Positions 1 to 11,792 of a stretch of DNA of 64,000 bases are shown piece after piece. The DNA is taken from contig CP075492.1 of assembly GCA_021613535.1 (NCBI GenBank), positions 17,980,001 through 18,044,000 on the forward strand, given 5' to 3'. Made by a program: the position numbers and the translations under genes. This DNA is from Adineta vaga. Taxonomy: Eukaryota > Rotifera. How positions within the stretch are numbered: position 1 is the stretch's first letter; each line of letters starts with the position of its first letter. Below the pieces are notes generated by a model. It searched no databases, was not told the origin of the DNA, and saw only the letters and a program-made list of their open reading frames with translations.

Positions 1-1011
1 TGTTTGTATAGAATCGACCGAAAATAATAAAAAGACAAAAAAGCAGTGTTCTATGTATCAGATGTATTTTCCAAATCCGATCGGTTCTAGCCGTCACCCG
101 ATCCTTCGAGCTTGTTTCACATCTTCTTCTGTTGCCTTCGTATTTAGAGCTGTATTAGGATCAATACTCTCGATCGATGATTGACGAATTATGCGTTTCA
201 TTTGGATATGTGATAGTTTGTGAAAAGAAGTCTAGACTGTCGAACGGATAACTTCTAGCGAAAGTCAGAATTTTAAGGTAAACATTTCTCTGTAAGTTGA
301 CTTGCTGTGACGTTTCATGTAGATTATCATTAACCATTTCCAGACTGGATAATGTTTCAGTAAAAAACTGCAGAAATAAACCTCCACCAATTCATTGCTT
401 TCATTTTTCATTTAAATTCACGTAAAGCAGATCGTACTATAACCTTTCGAAAAACAGCTTCCCAAGCATTAGGATAATTTCCAACTTGAACATTGGTATC
501 CGTTGTTTTAGAAGTTCGCGATCGGACAATAGGCAATACGTTGTCATGCTGTCTACTAAATCGATGATGCAAAATAATGAGTTATCAGCCTTTTTTTATA
601 AGACTACTGACCTTTCTTTATTCTTATTTCTTTCTAAACCCATAGGGAAGATCTAGGGTAAAAGAATGAAATCTGATCAGCACTTTAGTGTCACGTGTCA
701 TGAAAGGGTTAAAGTCAAAGGGAAAAAAGCTGATTCTGGATAGTAGAATAATTTGGAAACCAAGCGAAATGTGGCCAAGGAAAACAGAGCAATATAACCG
801 CACGTTTCATTGATATCTGAGCACGATCTAAAAGTCTTATTGGAAATATCTGGAACACTCCGCACGAATACAAAGGAAACGACGGAGAAAAGTTTGTAAA
901 TTCGAAATTACATCGTCTACAGCTCACATTTTGTAGTGGTGCATTGCAAAGAATAAATTTTACTCTATATATTTTATTCACAGTACTAAAATATCATGTG
1001 TATTTTACTAG
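1..1011. other. No gene recognised; probably intron or flank of the GPCR
   Basis: I see no convincing coding exon on either strand. The stretch ends in a good acceptor (TTTTACTAG) just before the GPCR exon, so part of it is probably intron whose earlier exons lie to the left of the window. Confidence 0.4.
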
Positions 1012-1350
1012 ATGTCATCAATGCAAGCGGTATTTTTTATGCTTGGATCGGGACCATTTTGTATTCAGTTAATTTATACATGGTGTACAGCCAACGTTCC
1101 CAAAGATTCATTACGCTTAGCTCAAGAAGCGTTATTTGGTACAATCGTTCGATTGCTCTATGCCTCCACATTTGCTTCACCATTTTACATTTATGTGTTA
1201 TCATCGAATGAAATTCGAGCAGCATTGAGAGGTATTATGAGCGTACCAATTCCAGAAATACCGGCCTCACTGAAACTAGTTGCAGTAACACGAGGCAGAG
1301 TAGCACCGAGTACAGCACCACCAGTTGCAATACTGTCGCTCCAAGAATAG
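1012..1350 (+). CDS. Rhodopsin-like GPCR, 3'-terminal exon (TM6-TM7 and tail)
   Basis: The exon encodes 112 residues after the acceptor TTTTACTAG and ends in TAG. Residues about 5-27 are hydrophobic (TM6-like) and 41-65 form a second segment containing ASPFYIYVLSSNEIR. This looks like the TM7 motif NPxxY followed by the helix-8 start, with Asn replaced by Ser. The hydrophilic tail of about 40 residues is rich in Pro, Ala and Thr. Class A receptors signal through G proteins at the plasma membrane; ligand and subfamily cannot be read from this end. The ATG directly after the acceptor is probably an internal Met and not the gene start, because TM1-TM5 are missing. The other exons would lie upstream, beyond the window or in long introns. 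A truncated copy is also possible. Confidence 0.6.
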   Translation: MSSMQAVFFMLGSGPFCIQLIYTWCTANVPKDSLRLAQEALFGTIVRLLYASTFASPFYIYVLSSNEIRAALRGIMSVPIPEIPASLKLVAVTRGRVAPSTAPPVAILSLQE

Positions 1351-1815
1351 ATTTCGACAGCAAACTAAATAGAGTAGTAATAAAGTAATTGGAAATTTGT
1401 AACAGGGTCTATCATCGTCTATATAATCTCATTCATCATATTCCGTATTTGGCACACATTCGATCTTATAAAGAGCATAGTCATGTTGTTTTGCTGTGTC
1501 GCTCTTACCTTTAAATATTATTTCGTTCGGTGTTCTATTCTAGTCTCAATTTAATTTCTTATTTCTGTGTTATTAATGGCAATGTTTTTTAGTATGTGTG
1601 CTGTATATGTTGACTGTGTCATTGTGATGGAATTACTGCTCTGTGACAATCCTTGGACTAGAGAAGTATCGGTAAGAGTTTTCATGGTCGAATGATGAGT
1701 TTTATTCAATAAATTCATTTTACTGTTATCTTTTGATTTTGATTTCTTTCTTTTTTTTATTTTGCAAAATAGTTATGATTATTCAATCCTAACAGTACAA
1801 TAGTTGTAGAAATAG

Positions 1816-1885
<70 letters not shown>

Positions 1886-2283
1886 ACCATTACATAATAA
1901 ACAAATAAATCGACACCATATATAGAGTAAGTAGTGAGCAAAAAATCTAGGTAACACAAAAATTCACAACTCATCAACAAAAAGAATTAGGAAGAGATGA
2001 CAATATTTCATGGTGGTAGCTCTCCCAGGTGCGAAACAATTAGGTACTCTCTTACTATTTTAATAAAAAATTGTAGATAAATCAGTTTTCATAATATAAG
2101 TTTCTTTTCTCGTCGATTTCTCTTCAGATGAGTTTTTCGAAAAATGTTTTTACTTGGTATCATTAAAAAGACGCATATGGTTTTATAGAGACAAGACTCG
2201 TCTACGTAATAGTTCATCTCGTTTATTATTGCGCGATAGCTCGCAGTAAAAGATCTACTGACTATTTTAGATATATCCATCTT
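1351..2283. other. Noncoding, 3' flank of GPCR and spacer to MVP
   Basis: No supported exon. It holds the GPCR 3' flank and the GA microsatellite listed separately. Open frames here are translations of the microsatellite. Confidence 0.6.
1819..1881. repeat. (GA)n microsatellite
   Basis: About 31 uninterrupted AG dinucleotides lie between the GPCR exon and the MVP gene. It is a pure simple repeat, likely to vary in length. Confidence 0.97.
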
Positions 2284-2336
2284 GAGGGTGTGTGTCTAAG
2301 GATTGGATACAACTTTTCTCCTTCACACCCACACCC
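2284..2336. repeat. Telomere-like hairpin H1
   Basis: The left arm GAGGGTGTGTGT and right arm CACACCCACACCC are separated by about 28 bases. It lies 150 bases past the MVP stop codon and belongs to the dispersed hairpin family described in the findings. Confidence 0.8.
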
Positions 2337-2488
2337 TTTTCTTTCGAAATGATTTAATAATATGACATAGATTTTAATCTTTACATGGAATAGATTGGTT
2401 AAAACAACGACTTCGTGTTTATTATCCCTTCTCAAATAAAATATTCGAAAATAATTTTTTCTGCAAAAATATACATGTCATCGTGTAC

Positions 2489-5485
2489 TTATATACGAGA
2501 GCCAATGAGACTTTGTCCGAAACCCAGAAGATTGATAGGATTTTTGCCATCAGTAACAAGCATTGATTGTATACCAAGCGCTTGTAACAGTTTCACTTGT
2601 GTCTCTGAATCTGCTATTGCAATACTCTGTATAGTTGAAGCACCAATTGCTTCTACCTGTGATTTGAACTTCTCAACATCGATTAGAGATAATTCGGCTT
2701 TTTTCTTAATTTCTAATTCATTTTGTTCGCGTAAGAATTTCAGTTCGGCCTCACGTTCTAGTTTTAATCGAGCTAATTCGGCATCTGCTTTAATTTTGCT
2801 TGCTTGAGCTTTGAGACGTGCTGAAAATGATGATGTCATTTACAACTGTAACAAATTAAACGTAGTGCCTACCTTGTTCAACAGCTGCTTCGCCTCCAAT
2901 ACGAGCTGATTCAGCACGACTTGTAGCTTCTGCTGTTGCTTGACCAGTGGATTCGACCGCTGCTGATAGAGCTTGTAATTCGAACAGTTGTCGTCGAACT
3001 TCTTCAGCTTCCGCTTCATGCTGCATACGTTGTCGTTCCAAGAGACCTTTTGCTTCTTGTTCACGACGTGATGCTTCATGTCTGGCAGCAGCTTCTTGCG
3101 ATTTCGTTGTAATCTTAAAGGCAAATTTGTATTCATATTTTAACAGGGAGGAAAACATCCGACATTTCATACCTCAATTGCTAATTGTACACTTCTCTGA
3201 AGTGCATCACGTGTTCGTTGATCAACAGGTTCAATACTTTGAATGTCGATTGATGTAATGACAAGGTTGTTGTGTAGAAAAACAAAGCGTTCTCGAATAT
3301 TCTTATTCTCATCCAGACCAAGAACTGATCCACGAATAATCTGAGCTGAATTCTTATGGAAATCATCGAATTGAATACCAGCTACAACACCACGAATACG
3401 TGAAGCAATAGCCTTACATGTATCACCAACGAAATCAGATACTGAAAAGAGTTTTGCAACATCGTTCTTATCATTGATATCTTTCATTTCAAAATGCCAG
3501 TCTAAAAACAAAAGAGAATGATCGATGGTTTCAATGTTTTATCACTTACTATAAGCAAGTTGAAGTGAGAGACGAGCGTGATCAGCTGTTTCAACCACAA
3601 TACTATCCGTAAAGAAATTTGGACCGAGTAGTAGACAGAGAGAATGAACTTGATTGGGAGTTTTGGGTACTCCACCACTGAGAGATATCAGTGTAAAGTG
3701 TTCATCAGGTCCGAGCATAACCAGTTCTGGACCAAAGACAATACGAGCTTTTTTCAGTTTGTAATCGTAGATTTGAACAGCTGCATTATGTGGTACACGA
3801 TAGGTGATCACTTTTGATTTATCACGTTTCATAGTAATTGATTTCGATCTAGTGGTTGTCGAATCACGCATAGAAGAATAACGGTCAGTCAATGGATCAC
3901 GCGCTAGTAGTTCTACGATTTGTTCAGGTAATTCTTTTTCCCAAAGTTCTTCATCTTGTGTTAACATATAAGTTTCGCCAATGACAGCTCGAACATGACC
4001 AGTCTTGATATCACGAATATAAACACCTTCGTTTTCATCCATTGGGATCGCCTTTCGTTGAGTAACAACTTCGACTTGCGTTGGTGGAATATATTCTCTA
4101 GAAATTCTAAATAAAGATATAATATATTCAAAGACAAACTTACGTTGGTCCACGAATCATCCATCGATCCCCTGGAATATGTGTCTTTTTTGATTGTTTA
4201 TCTTCGAATGGTTCATTACATTTTAAAATCAAACCATCATCTTCTTCCAAAATGAATACATCCTGAATACCATTCTGAAGTTGTTCACCCGGTTGTAGAA
4301 AGAATGATATTTCCCCGGCGACCAGTTTCTAAATAAGATTATACTATATAAAGATATCTTATTCATCTTGTTATACGATATGTACCTTTCTCCCTAGTTG
4401 TGGTCTACCATCGAATACTGGATTAAGAATGACACAGTATTGGCGTGAGCTCAATGTAATCACATCGACGATGTCCACGAGTTCTTCATGCACATGAAGA
4501 ATATGTGTTTCCGTATCAGCATAAGTCAATAACCATTCATCTCCATTCAAACGTGTTTTATTAAAATCATCAACAAATGTACTTCGGGCCCGAAGATGAA
4601 GTGCTCTCTTATCTGTTAAAGCGTAGGAATTTTCGATACAAACAATATTTTCCTAAATGAAAAATAACAGGAATCAATTGAAAAGTATAAGTAACGAGTA
4701 CAATCTTACATCAACAAGTGGTAAATAAGCTCCAGTCTTTTTGATCAACCATTCTTCACCGGCAACACGACGTTGACCAGATCGATCATTGATCTCTCTT
4801 TTTGCACGAAGTCGAATTGCTTGATTAGGACCAACGATAGTTGCTTGAACTTCTTCTTCAACACGGACTTCTTTACGAGGAATATACGTAGCTGGTCCTT
4901 CAAATAACCATTCGTCGCCAGCTCGTCGTTGGATCTTATTTGAATCTTCCAAATCAAGTACAGCTTTTAATCGAAGTGCTGCATTAGCCCGAACGACTGT
5001 AAGTGGTGTAACAGGCTGGAAAAAAAGAGTCGGTGTAAAACAGAAAATTATTAGAATTATACTTTTCTACCTGTCGAAGAATTTCTCCTGGATAGAGAGG
5101 AAATGGGCTTTGATCATGCTGTGCTAGACGTACGTCTAAATCAGCATGAGCTAATTTAACTTGATCATTTCGATCGAATTCGACTTCTCCATCCTTATTT
5201 CGTAGCACTGGTGATTCAATAACACAATAGTGTAATGGACTATAAAAATAGAATACATTCAGATTGATCATTCTATTCTTTGGGCACTTACGGAAGGATA
5301 ATCATCTTTTCTGGACCTTTTGCCACTGTTTCATTGTCTTTCTGTACGAAGGTTTTTGGTCCAACTTCAAGACGTGTCACATTCGTGTTCTGATCCAAGA
5401 CATGTATATAATAATTCGGTGAAATTCGGTGGACAAAACTACCAGCATGAGCTTCACTAACGTTTGTCGTCATCGTCGAAGTCAT
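2489..5485 (-). CDS. MVP: Major vault protein, complete, nine exons
   Basis: MVP is the shell protein of the vault, a large cytoplasmic ribonucleoprotein cage. Exons in coding order are 5485-5292, 5239-5071, 5015-4710, 4652-4386, 4328-4144, 4097-3550, 3501-3173, 3113-2873 and 2820-2489. All introns are GT-AG and 30-70 bases long, and the sum is exactly 857 codons (856 aa), close to the vertebrate length. The N-terminus carries YYIHVLDQN and EVGPKTF. Repeated vault domains follow, with [18 protein letters not shown] and [14 protein letters not shown]. The shoulder has [17 protein letters not shown] and DDFHKNSA, then the long Ala/Glu/Arg-rich cap helix beginning at [13 protein letters not shown]. 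The ATG at 5485 starts the protein 20 residues before the conserved N-terminus; an in-frame GTG farther upstream is not needed. No defect is seen. The protein ends soon after the cap helix ([11 protein letters not shown]), without the long Pro/Gly tail of some vertebrate forms. Confidence 0.97.
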
Positions 5486-6082
5486 ATTACGGTCGTTTCG
5501 TTTCGTCAGTGGTAATGTTAATATATTCGAATAAACTTGCTTCACTTAAATCACAAAATAAATGGGAAAAAACAAGTGATGTCGGATGTAACGAGCAAAA
5601 GGACAAATCCATTTAGTCAACGCCATGAAAATTTCCTATTGTACACATAAAAACACAAAAAAATACTCGCTTTTTTATTTGTTATTGCACAACCTTTTCT
5701 ACTTCAAGTGATTCACCTCTAAAGTGTCTAACTGATAAGGCTCGTTAGTGCAGCTCCTTTGGAGCTAAAATGTGGAACTTACATTGTTTATTTTTTTTGA
5801 GGGTATGGGTGGGACTGACGTGTAAATATGCTACCCTTACGTACATGTGCACCTAAAAGAGTGCAAGTGAGAGCTGGGCTGATACACGACTTTTTCCAAC
5901 GATACAAAAATGAGAAAGGGATTTTAATGATGACCAAACTTATAGAACTCTTATAATCGATTTCTTTTGTACAAAACAGCGTAAAATGAATATATTTTAT
6001 TTTGAAACTTAGAGATAACAATTCTGATCTGAATTACAATGACTTCAGTCAGAAGCGGTAGCAACGAAGGGCACTGTTTTCT
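5486..6082. other. Intergenic, likely MVP promoter region
   Basis: No exon is seen. It contains a decayed hairpin at 5799-5853 (GAGGGTATGGGTGGG, then a loop with GTAAATATGCTAC that is also found in the hairpin at 41618). The MVP promoter should lie here, but I cannot place a specific element. Confidence 0.5.
5799..5853. repeat. Telomere-like hairpin H2, degenerate
   Basis: The left arm GAGGGTATGGGTGGG is clear and the right arm is decayed. The loop word GTAAATATGCTAC is shared with the copy at 41618-41679, which supports common descent over chance G-richness. Confidence 0.55.
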
Positions 6083-6376
6083 TCAAAAATCAACATAAAC
6101 ATAGTCAACATTATAATGAATGCATTGTTGATTGATTCTTTTATGCATTTCTATCGAACCTGATCTTTGGACAACAACATTCCATTTGTGCTCAGCCGCT
6201 TTTAATAAAAGTTGATAAGTGGATTGAAAATTCGGTGCCGTATACAAAATAAAATTATAATCACTCTCATTAAAACCATATGGCAGCTGATCACCAGAAA
6301 CATGAAAATATAAACGATCGCCAAGTGGACATAAACGAGTAATGTAACCACGCACTATTGTTTGAGAAGCAGCCAT
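6083..6376 (-). CDS. Small hypothetical protein, 97 aa
   Basis: A single-exon ORF starting at an ATG (MAASQTIVRGYITRL). The sequence has balanced composition, alternating hydrophobic stretches and no signal peptide or membrane segment. I do not recognise the family. The N-terminal half (VRGYITRLCPLGDRLYFHVSGDQL) resembles a small beta-rich fold, but that is only an impression. It faces the same way as MVP and lies about 600 bases upstream of the MVP start, so it is not obviously part of that gene. It could be a real short gene or a surviving exon of a larger one. Confidence 0.45.
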   Translation of the reverse strand: MAASQTIVRGYITRLCPLGDRLYFHVSGDQLPYGFNESDYNFILYTAPNFQSTYQLLLKAAEHKWNVVVQRSGSIEMHKRINQQCIHYNVDYVYVDF

Positions 6377-6514
6377 TTCACTATTTCGATGTTAACTTAT
6401 GTTCTATTATGGAAGATTACAAAAAACAGCAAAAATTTATACCTTTGTTATCATTGCGCAAACATTGATAAGTAAGTCTTTTTTCCAGCTATAATCTGTA
6501 TCATATACGAAGTT

Positions 6515-6564
6515 GAGGGTGTGCGTAGTTGTGTTAGTATTACATCTATCTAGCACCCACACCC
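6515..6564. repeat. Telomere-like hairpin H3
   Basis: The left arm is GAGGGTGTGCGT and the right arm GCACCCACACCC. The loop contains TAGTATTACATCTATCTA, nearly the same as the loop of the copy at 24780 (GAGTATTACATCTATCTA). Shared loop sequence shows that this is a repeated element. Confidence 0.85.
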
Positions 6565-6824
6565 TTTTTTTTTCCTTCTTCTTCTTCTTCATCTCTAGAG
6601 AAGAATTTCCATACATACTGAAAAATCATTATAATTATTCGATAATAGTTTCAGATAAATATTTTATTAATTATATTTGAGAGAAAAAATCAACAGAGAA
6701 TCCTTTTGTGTATGATCAAAATCTAATCTCGTACTGTTAAAATTTCGATCTCATCTGAAATATTTGAGAATAATTCAATCCTCTATACTAATTATATTCA
6801 TTTCTTTGTCTTATTTCTATTTTT

Positions 6825-7168
6825 CCCTCGACTGTAGGGAGGGTCTTATGAAAAAAATTGTTTGTTTGTAAATAAATTTGTGTCAGGGTCAAAGGTCAAA
6901 AAAACATCAGCCAAGGTTACTTGGAAATCATCATATGGGGAGAGTAACGGAGGGACCTAGGGTGATGGGTGAATCCATGGGTGGGGGTGTTGAGCTAGGT
7001 GGTGGGTGAAATTGATTTCATGAGAAGAAACTTGATCGGTTTTTGGTTGTGAAAGTTACTACATATTTGAACAATAACATGAGAGTCATTTGTCGTATAT
7101 TAGATTTCCAGATGAATTGGTCTCAGTAGTGGAACAAGCTGAAAATACCCGTCCTACACAGTCGAGGG
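6825..7168. mobile_element. MITE-like element A (terminal inverted repeat CCCTCGACTG)
   Basis: The left end CCCTCGACTG and the right end CAGTCGAGGG are perfect inverted repeats 344 bases apart. There is no coding capacity. The inner left sequence (GGAGGGTCTTATGAAAAA) recurs at 29067 and 29809, and the sequence beyond the right end (GTTAAGTGAGTCAGCTCGACGAGCGTTACT) resembles that beyond 30070. The interior is G-rich with several GGTGGGTG words. No clear target-site duplication is visible. Confidence 0.7.
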
Positions 7169-7450
7169 TTAAGTGAGTCAGCTCGACGAGCGTTACTTGT
7201 AATTTGTAAATTTAAAACTTTTAGTTTCATATAAAAAATCATTTATTCTATTCATATTTTGCTGAATTATCGACTGATTTTGATTTCAAGACTTGTATGT
7301 AATCACCTTTTATGACATAAGTATACACATTTTCTTTTTGTTTACAACATATTTCGTTACTGCTTTAGTTGGTATTTTTATACGATACAATGTCAGACAG
7401 CTTTTTCCGTTTATTTTTATTATAGAAATATCTTTTGTATTTCAATTACA
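7169..7450. other. Noncoding spacer between the MITE and the KH relic
   Basis: AT-rich, and no exon is recognised. The first 40 bases are shared in part with 10571-10615 and 30071-30115, so they may belong to the same repeat family. Confidence 0.4.
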
Positions 7451-8095
7451 ATGACAACTAACGAATGTATTGTACATTCTCGAAGGAATCTATCTAATTT
7501 TCATACTACTGTTAATGAACTTCGTCGTAAAAAGATGTTTTCTAATGAAAGTTTATTAAATCAAAGAAACCTTTCTTCTACTTGTATTATATTCCATTTG
7601 AATCAGAAACAAATTTTCAAGAAAATAATAAAAGAATTTCTCGTTTTATTGGAGAAAAAGGACGAAATTTATATACTCAAGGAAATAAGTATAATATTGA
7701 TATTAATCTTATTAGTATAGATTCAAATAAGAAAAATATTAAAAAACAAAACATAAAAAAATTAATACAAATGAATTATACGAATCCATTACCAGAAGAA
7801 GTGAATTAGAGAAAAATACAATTTCATTTGATGTTACAAGACAAGATATAATAAAGAAATGGGAAGAAGCAAGTGAAATTCAACTTATCATAATCAATTT
7901 CAATCAGAATTATCATTGGAAGAACATCATTATATAAAAGGATATTTTATTGGAAAAAATGGTCAACATTTACATGATTTAGAAAATAAATATTAGATTT
8001 CCATAGAAATCTTTGATCAATATTCTCGAAAAAAATTTATTAAAATAGAAGATAAATATAAATTTGATAAACTTTATTTACTAACAAGAGTCACT
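7451..8095 (+). pseudogene. KH-domain protein, decayed
   Basis: Two stretches with the KH signature lie in broken frames: FIGEKGRNL near 7640 and FIGKNGQHLHDLENKY near 7945. Both fit the IGxxGxxI/L loop that binds single-stranded nucleic acid. The opening ATG frame (7451-7720) and the KH frame (7582-7809) differ, so there is at least one frameshift, and an in-frame TAG interrupts the second KH domain at about 7994. The readable remnant stops exactly where a telomere-like arm (8096-8110) begins. I conclude that this is a dead gene. Confidence 0.65.
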
Positions 8096-8110
8096 CACAC
8101 CCACACCCTC
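8096..8110. repeat. Telomere-like single arm (C-rich)
   Basis: CACACCCACACCCTC matches the right arm of the hairpin family. It abuts the end of the KH relic and lies 34 bases past the NHL stop codon. Confidence 0.6.
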
Positions 8111-8143
8111 CTTTCTATATTATTTTTAATTATTATATTTTAT

Positions 8144-9578
8144 TTAAATTTCATTATCAATTAAAAATTTTTGAATTACATTTTTATTAAGATCAGCAAC
8201 ATATAAATTTCCATTTTGATCAAATGCAATTCCACCGACACGAGAAAGTTTCTTTGATTGATCATTATTACCTACAATAATATCACCTTGTTTTTTACCT
8301 ATTGACCATCGAACAACACGACCATTTAAACCATCACCAACATAAATTTGTTTTTCATTATTATCAACAATAACTGACCATGGATGATTTAATTGATTTA
8401 AATTATCTCCATCATTATTTCCACCACATACAGTTACACCTACTTTACTACCGGGTGACCAACACTGAATACGTTGATTAAGATAATCAGTAACATAAAT
8501 ATTACCACTTTTCTCGGCAACAAAAACATCTTTTGGATGAGATAATTGATTTGATGCATCACCATAATCATTACCACCAGCTACTATTTCACGATTTTGT
8601 CCATTTTTATCAAATTTGAATACAGTCGATTGATTCCAATCTGCTATATAAATATTATCATTTTTATCAACATATATTCCTGAACAAGATTGAAAAGTAT
8701 TATCATTTGATTCAATTACTGTTGTTAATGTTCCATTTGGTGATAATTTTAATAAACGATGTGGAAGAGCTGCTTCAGAAACAAATATATTATTATTTCT
8801 ATCGACAAATATGGCTTCAGGTTTATTTCCTGTTTCATAAGGATTCATTGAAGAAGGTCTAAAAGTATTACAAAAATATATTCGATTATTTTCTAACTCG
8901 ATCGTGCGAAATATTGTAAGTTGTTACATAAAAAATGCTAAGACTTACGAAGTACTATCATCCAATTCTAATACTGTTATACCAGTACGATTATCGTCAC
9001 TATTAACTGAATAACATTGAATACGACCATTTTCATAATCTGCCACATAAAGATATTGATATTTACTGTCAAATGCAAGACCATATGGACTCTTTAATCG
9101 ATTCATGCCTTCAACTTTTGTTGATTCATCATAACCTGCTACTATAATTCCATCTTTTTTCCATTTTGTTGATCCATTACTTAGTAATTCATTAACTAAA
9201 ATCATGATAAAGATTATACTGCCTACATAAAAATGAAGAATATGCTCAAGAAAATAACTCTTTTTAATGGAGATAGAATAAAAAAGAATGAGTCAAAGCA
9301 AATAGTATATCAAATATACTGTGCGTGTGGCGCCCTCTATAATAGTTTAATGAATTGAACATACAATTGATTCTATTCAATAGAGAAAAATTCCAAACCA
9401 TTACAGAATCTGTTTTTCGTCTAGTAATAATTAGTATTACAAAACGAATGTTGGAAAAAGTGATAAGATGATAGATTCCATGAAGATATAGAGAATCTTT
9501 CGAACGTTTTATTCTCTTTAAAGAAAATCCAAATGACTTACTCGCAGCATTTTCATTTGATGATGTATCAGTCATCAT
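8144..9578 (-). CDS. NHL-repeat beta-propeller protein, 341 aa, three exons
   Basis: Exons are 9578-9542, 9222-8949 and 8858-8144. The phases fit and the total is exactly 342 codons. After a short Ser/Asn-rich start and a weak hydrophobic segment (SSIIFIMILV, perhaps a signal or anchor), the rest consists of NHL blades: a glycine-rich loop (DGIIVAGYDES), SPYGLAFDSKYQYLYVADYENGRIQ and three or four further repeats of the type HPKDVFVAEKSGNIYVTDYLNQRIQ. NHL propellers bind proteins, RNA or sugars; the ligand is unknown here. It is more diverged from the cluster at 41.7-52 kb than those copies are from one another. The ATG pair at 9578-9573 is preceded by an open frame, so a slightly longer start is possible. 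Confidence 0.8.
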
Positions 9579-9908
9579 TGATTTAATTGAAAAATGTAAG
9601 ATAATATAGGAAATATTTGTTATTGTATTAATTTTGATTTCTTTTTGCTCGTGTAAAGAAAATCGAAAGAAATGAATAAAAAGCAATGTTACTTTTTTCT
9701 TTTCCTTCACGTTGCGAAGGAATAATGTTTTGAATAATGAATGAATGTTTTCTTTCTGACTCACATAGAAAAATATATTATTCATTGTGCATTGATTGGT
9801 TTATAACGTAATGATATATATAAGGACACTATTGTGAAGAAGTGATACCTTTACCCACACCCTCAAGAATTTCTCGACCCACGTCCGTTTTTTTTAGGAA
9901 ATTGTACA
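9579..9908. other. Divergent intergenic region with a C-rich telomere-like arm
   Basis: It separates the NHL gene (-) from the relic at 9909 (+). A single arm ACCCACACCCTC is at 9853-9864. No exon is seen. Confidence 0.5.
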
Positions 9909-10493
9909 ATGATTAATTTAAACAAACAATCTGTCGTACTCTCTCGAGCAATATGTAAAAGTACCATTGGGCAGGACAAATTTCTTGAAGTTCTTAAAGA
10001 AACAAGTAGAAAACGTTCAGTTGAACACCGTAGTTTTTGTATGACTTTATATCAGATAATTCATCAAGAGACTTCTGACTTCGTTGATATTCTATTTACA
10101 GGTTGTCTCGATGATTTTACTAAAATTCGATTTGATGTATTTTTATACACTCGATCGCTGCAACTTCGAGATAATATTGAAATTTTGTTTTCTTATATGG
10201 AATCTCCTTCTATGATTCAAAGATATCTTGCTGCTCAATGACTTATCAAATTAGTTCTTTTACAAATTGTTTCATCTAGCGATGTTTTTTAACTGTTTAA
10301 TAAGATTTTTGATGATATTTCTTCGAAACAGATTTTATACATTCTAAAAAATAGACTTCATATGTCTTTTAGGGAATATCTTCAATCACTTTTACTTTCC
10401 TTAACTTGTCTAGGTCCATTAGATGATTAAAAGACAATTCCGATACTAACACCGGATGAAGTACAAACTGATTATTATTCATCATTTCATGAG
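9909..10493 (+). pseudogene. Coding relic of unknown family
   Basis: An ATG opens a 110-residue ORF (MINLNKQSVVLSRAICKST...) ending at 10241. Protein-like sequence resumes downstream in another frame with a stop (REYLQSLLLSLTCLGPLDD, then KTIPILTPDEVQTDYYSSFHE) and ends at about 10493, three bases before hairpin H6. I do not recognise the family. The first ORF could still be expressed as a short protein. Confidence 0.4.
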
Positions 10494-10495
10494 CT

Positions 10496-10570
10496 GAGGG
10501 TGGGTGTGGGTGTAGTTTTATTGAATAAATATATCTTACCCACACTTACCACCCACGCCCATACCACACC
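10496..10570. repeat. Telomere-like hairpin H6
   Basis: The left arm GAGGGTGGGTGTGGGTGT is followed by an AT-rich loop (AATAAATATATCTT) and a decayed C-rich right arm. It directly abuts the coding relic on its left. Confidence 0.8.
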
Positions 10571-11792
10571 AGCCGAGCGAGTCCCTGGACGAGCGTTACT
10601 CGTATTTACAAGAAATTTGATCTTCTGTGTTTTTATCAGATTTACAGGGCTGCCTTATTTCATTCATAAATATATATTTATAAGAAATTTAATCTTTCAC
10701 TATTTTGACAGATTTATATGGATGTCTCTTTTTCTCTTCTCTCATTTTTCACTTGTCGGTTTTCGATTAATTTGCGTCGGACGTCGCGTTTAGAAGATTC
10801 AAAGAAAGGGATTTACAATGCTGTGATATTAATTTCTTTCTTTTCTGTTGCTTCAACCACCTGATTTTATACTGGTTTTCAACTACTTATAAAATGACTT
10901 TTATCTTTATTTACTTCACTTTTTTCTTACATTTACTATATTAAGGAGGATCATTGAAAAAATGGCATGCTATTTTAGTTTTTATCTTTTCATTACTTTG
11001 CCTAATATACTATCGTATGTGGTTGATGCATTTCATGCACACAACTGCATGTTCTTTCTCACTCGTTAGACCGCTTTACGTCAATACTTTGTCTAATATA
11101 TTCATATTAATGTGATTTCTTTCTATTCAAAGTACGTATAGGTTTTCTTTTAAGTAATTCTGCATGAATCTACCAATGACTTCTGAGGACATAATCGAAA
11201 ACAAAAGTTAACGAGGTCCCCGAATTTTGCCAATAAGACTTTCGCCATACTAACTTTTGCACTGGCCTTTCGACAATTGACAAAAGTTGTGTTTTAGTAA
11301 CATTTTCGTCTATAAACAGTAAGAATCTTCCACAATAATCAATAGTTCAGTTTTATCAACGCACATAGAATATTTGGTGTAGTTCGTGTATGCCATGATC
11401 AGAAATGGTTACAATAAATTATGCTCAATATAAAAGCTGATTGATATGCAAGCAGATTGATTAACATGGTGGTTGACTATTACAAAAACTGGCTGGGTAC
11501 CAACACACTTGGTCATGAATCGGGGTGGGTGAGGGTAGATGTCTTTTCTTCCATTACACACACCCACACCCTCAAGACCTTGGCCTACCCTTGTGGTATA
11601 AAAAACAGGAAATCCAAAAAAATCGTTTTTGCCATTAGGAAAGGAGAGGAGTCCCCTTAAATATGTATAACAAGATTTTCGAGTTTTTTATATTGTGTGT
11701 TGAGATAGAGGCACAAACTACGTTCCCTAAACAGCAGAGAAAATTAATATATACTATTATTTTTAGACTGCCACAGTTATTTCAGGCAAAAA
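10571..11792. other. Noncoding, with hairpin H7; 5' flank of the WWE-ART gene
   Basis: No exon is recognised. 10571-10615 resembles the flank of the MITE-like copies. The end of this stretch carries a plausible acceptor (TTATTTCAG at about 11784) just before the WWE-ART start, suggesting a 5'UTR intron. Confidence 0.45.
11522..11573. repeat. Telomere-like hairpin H7
   Basis: The arms GGGGTGGGTGAGGGT and CACACCCACACCCTC flank a loop of about 22 bases. It lies 220 bases upstream of the WWE-ART gene. Confidence 0.8.

Noticed and set aside
1757-1980. Two minus-strand ORFs with long Ser-Leu runs
   Set aside because: They are translations of the (GA)n microsatellite in two frames.
2415-3258. Plus-strand ORFs over the MVP 3' exons
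   Set aside because: They are antisense shadows of MVP; the minus strand has strong family motifs and exact phases.
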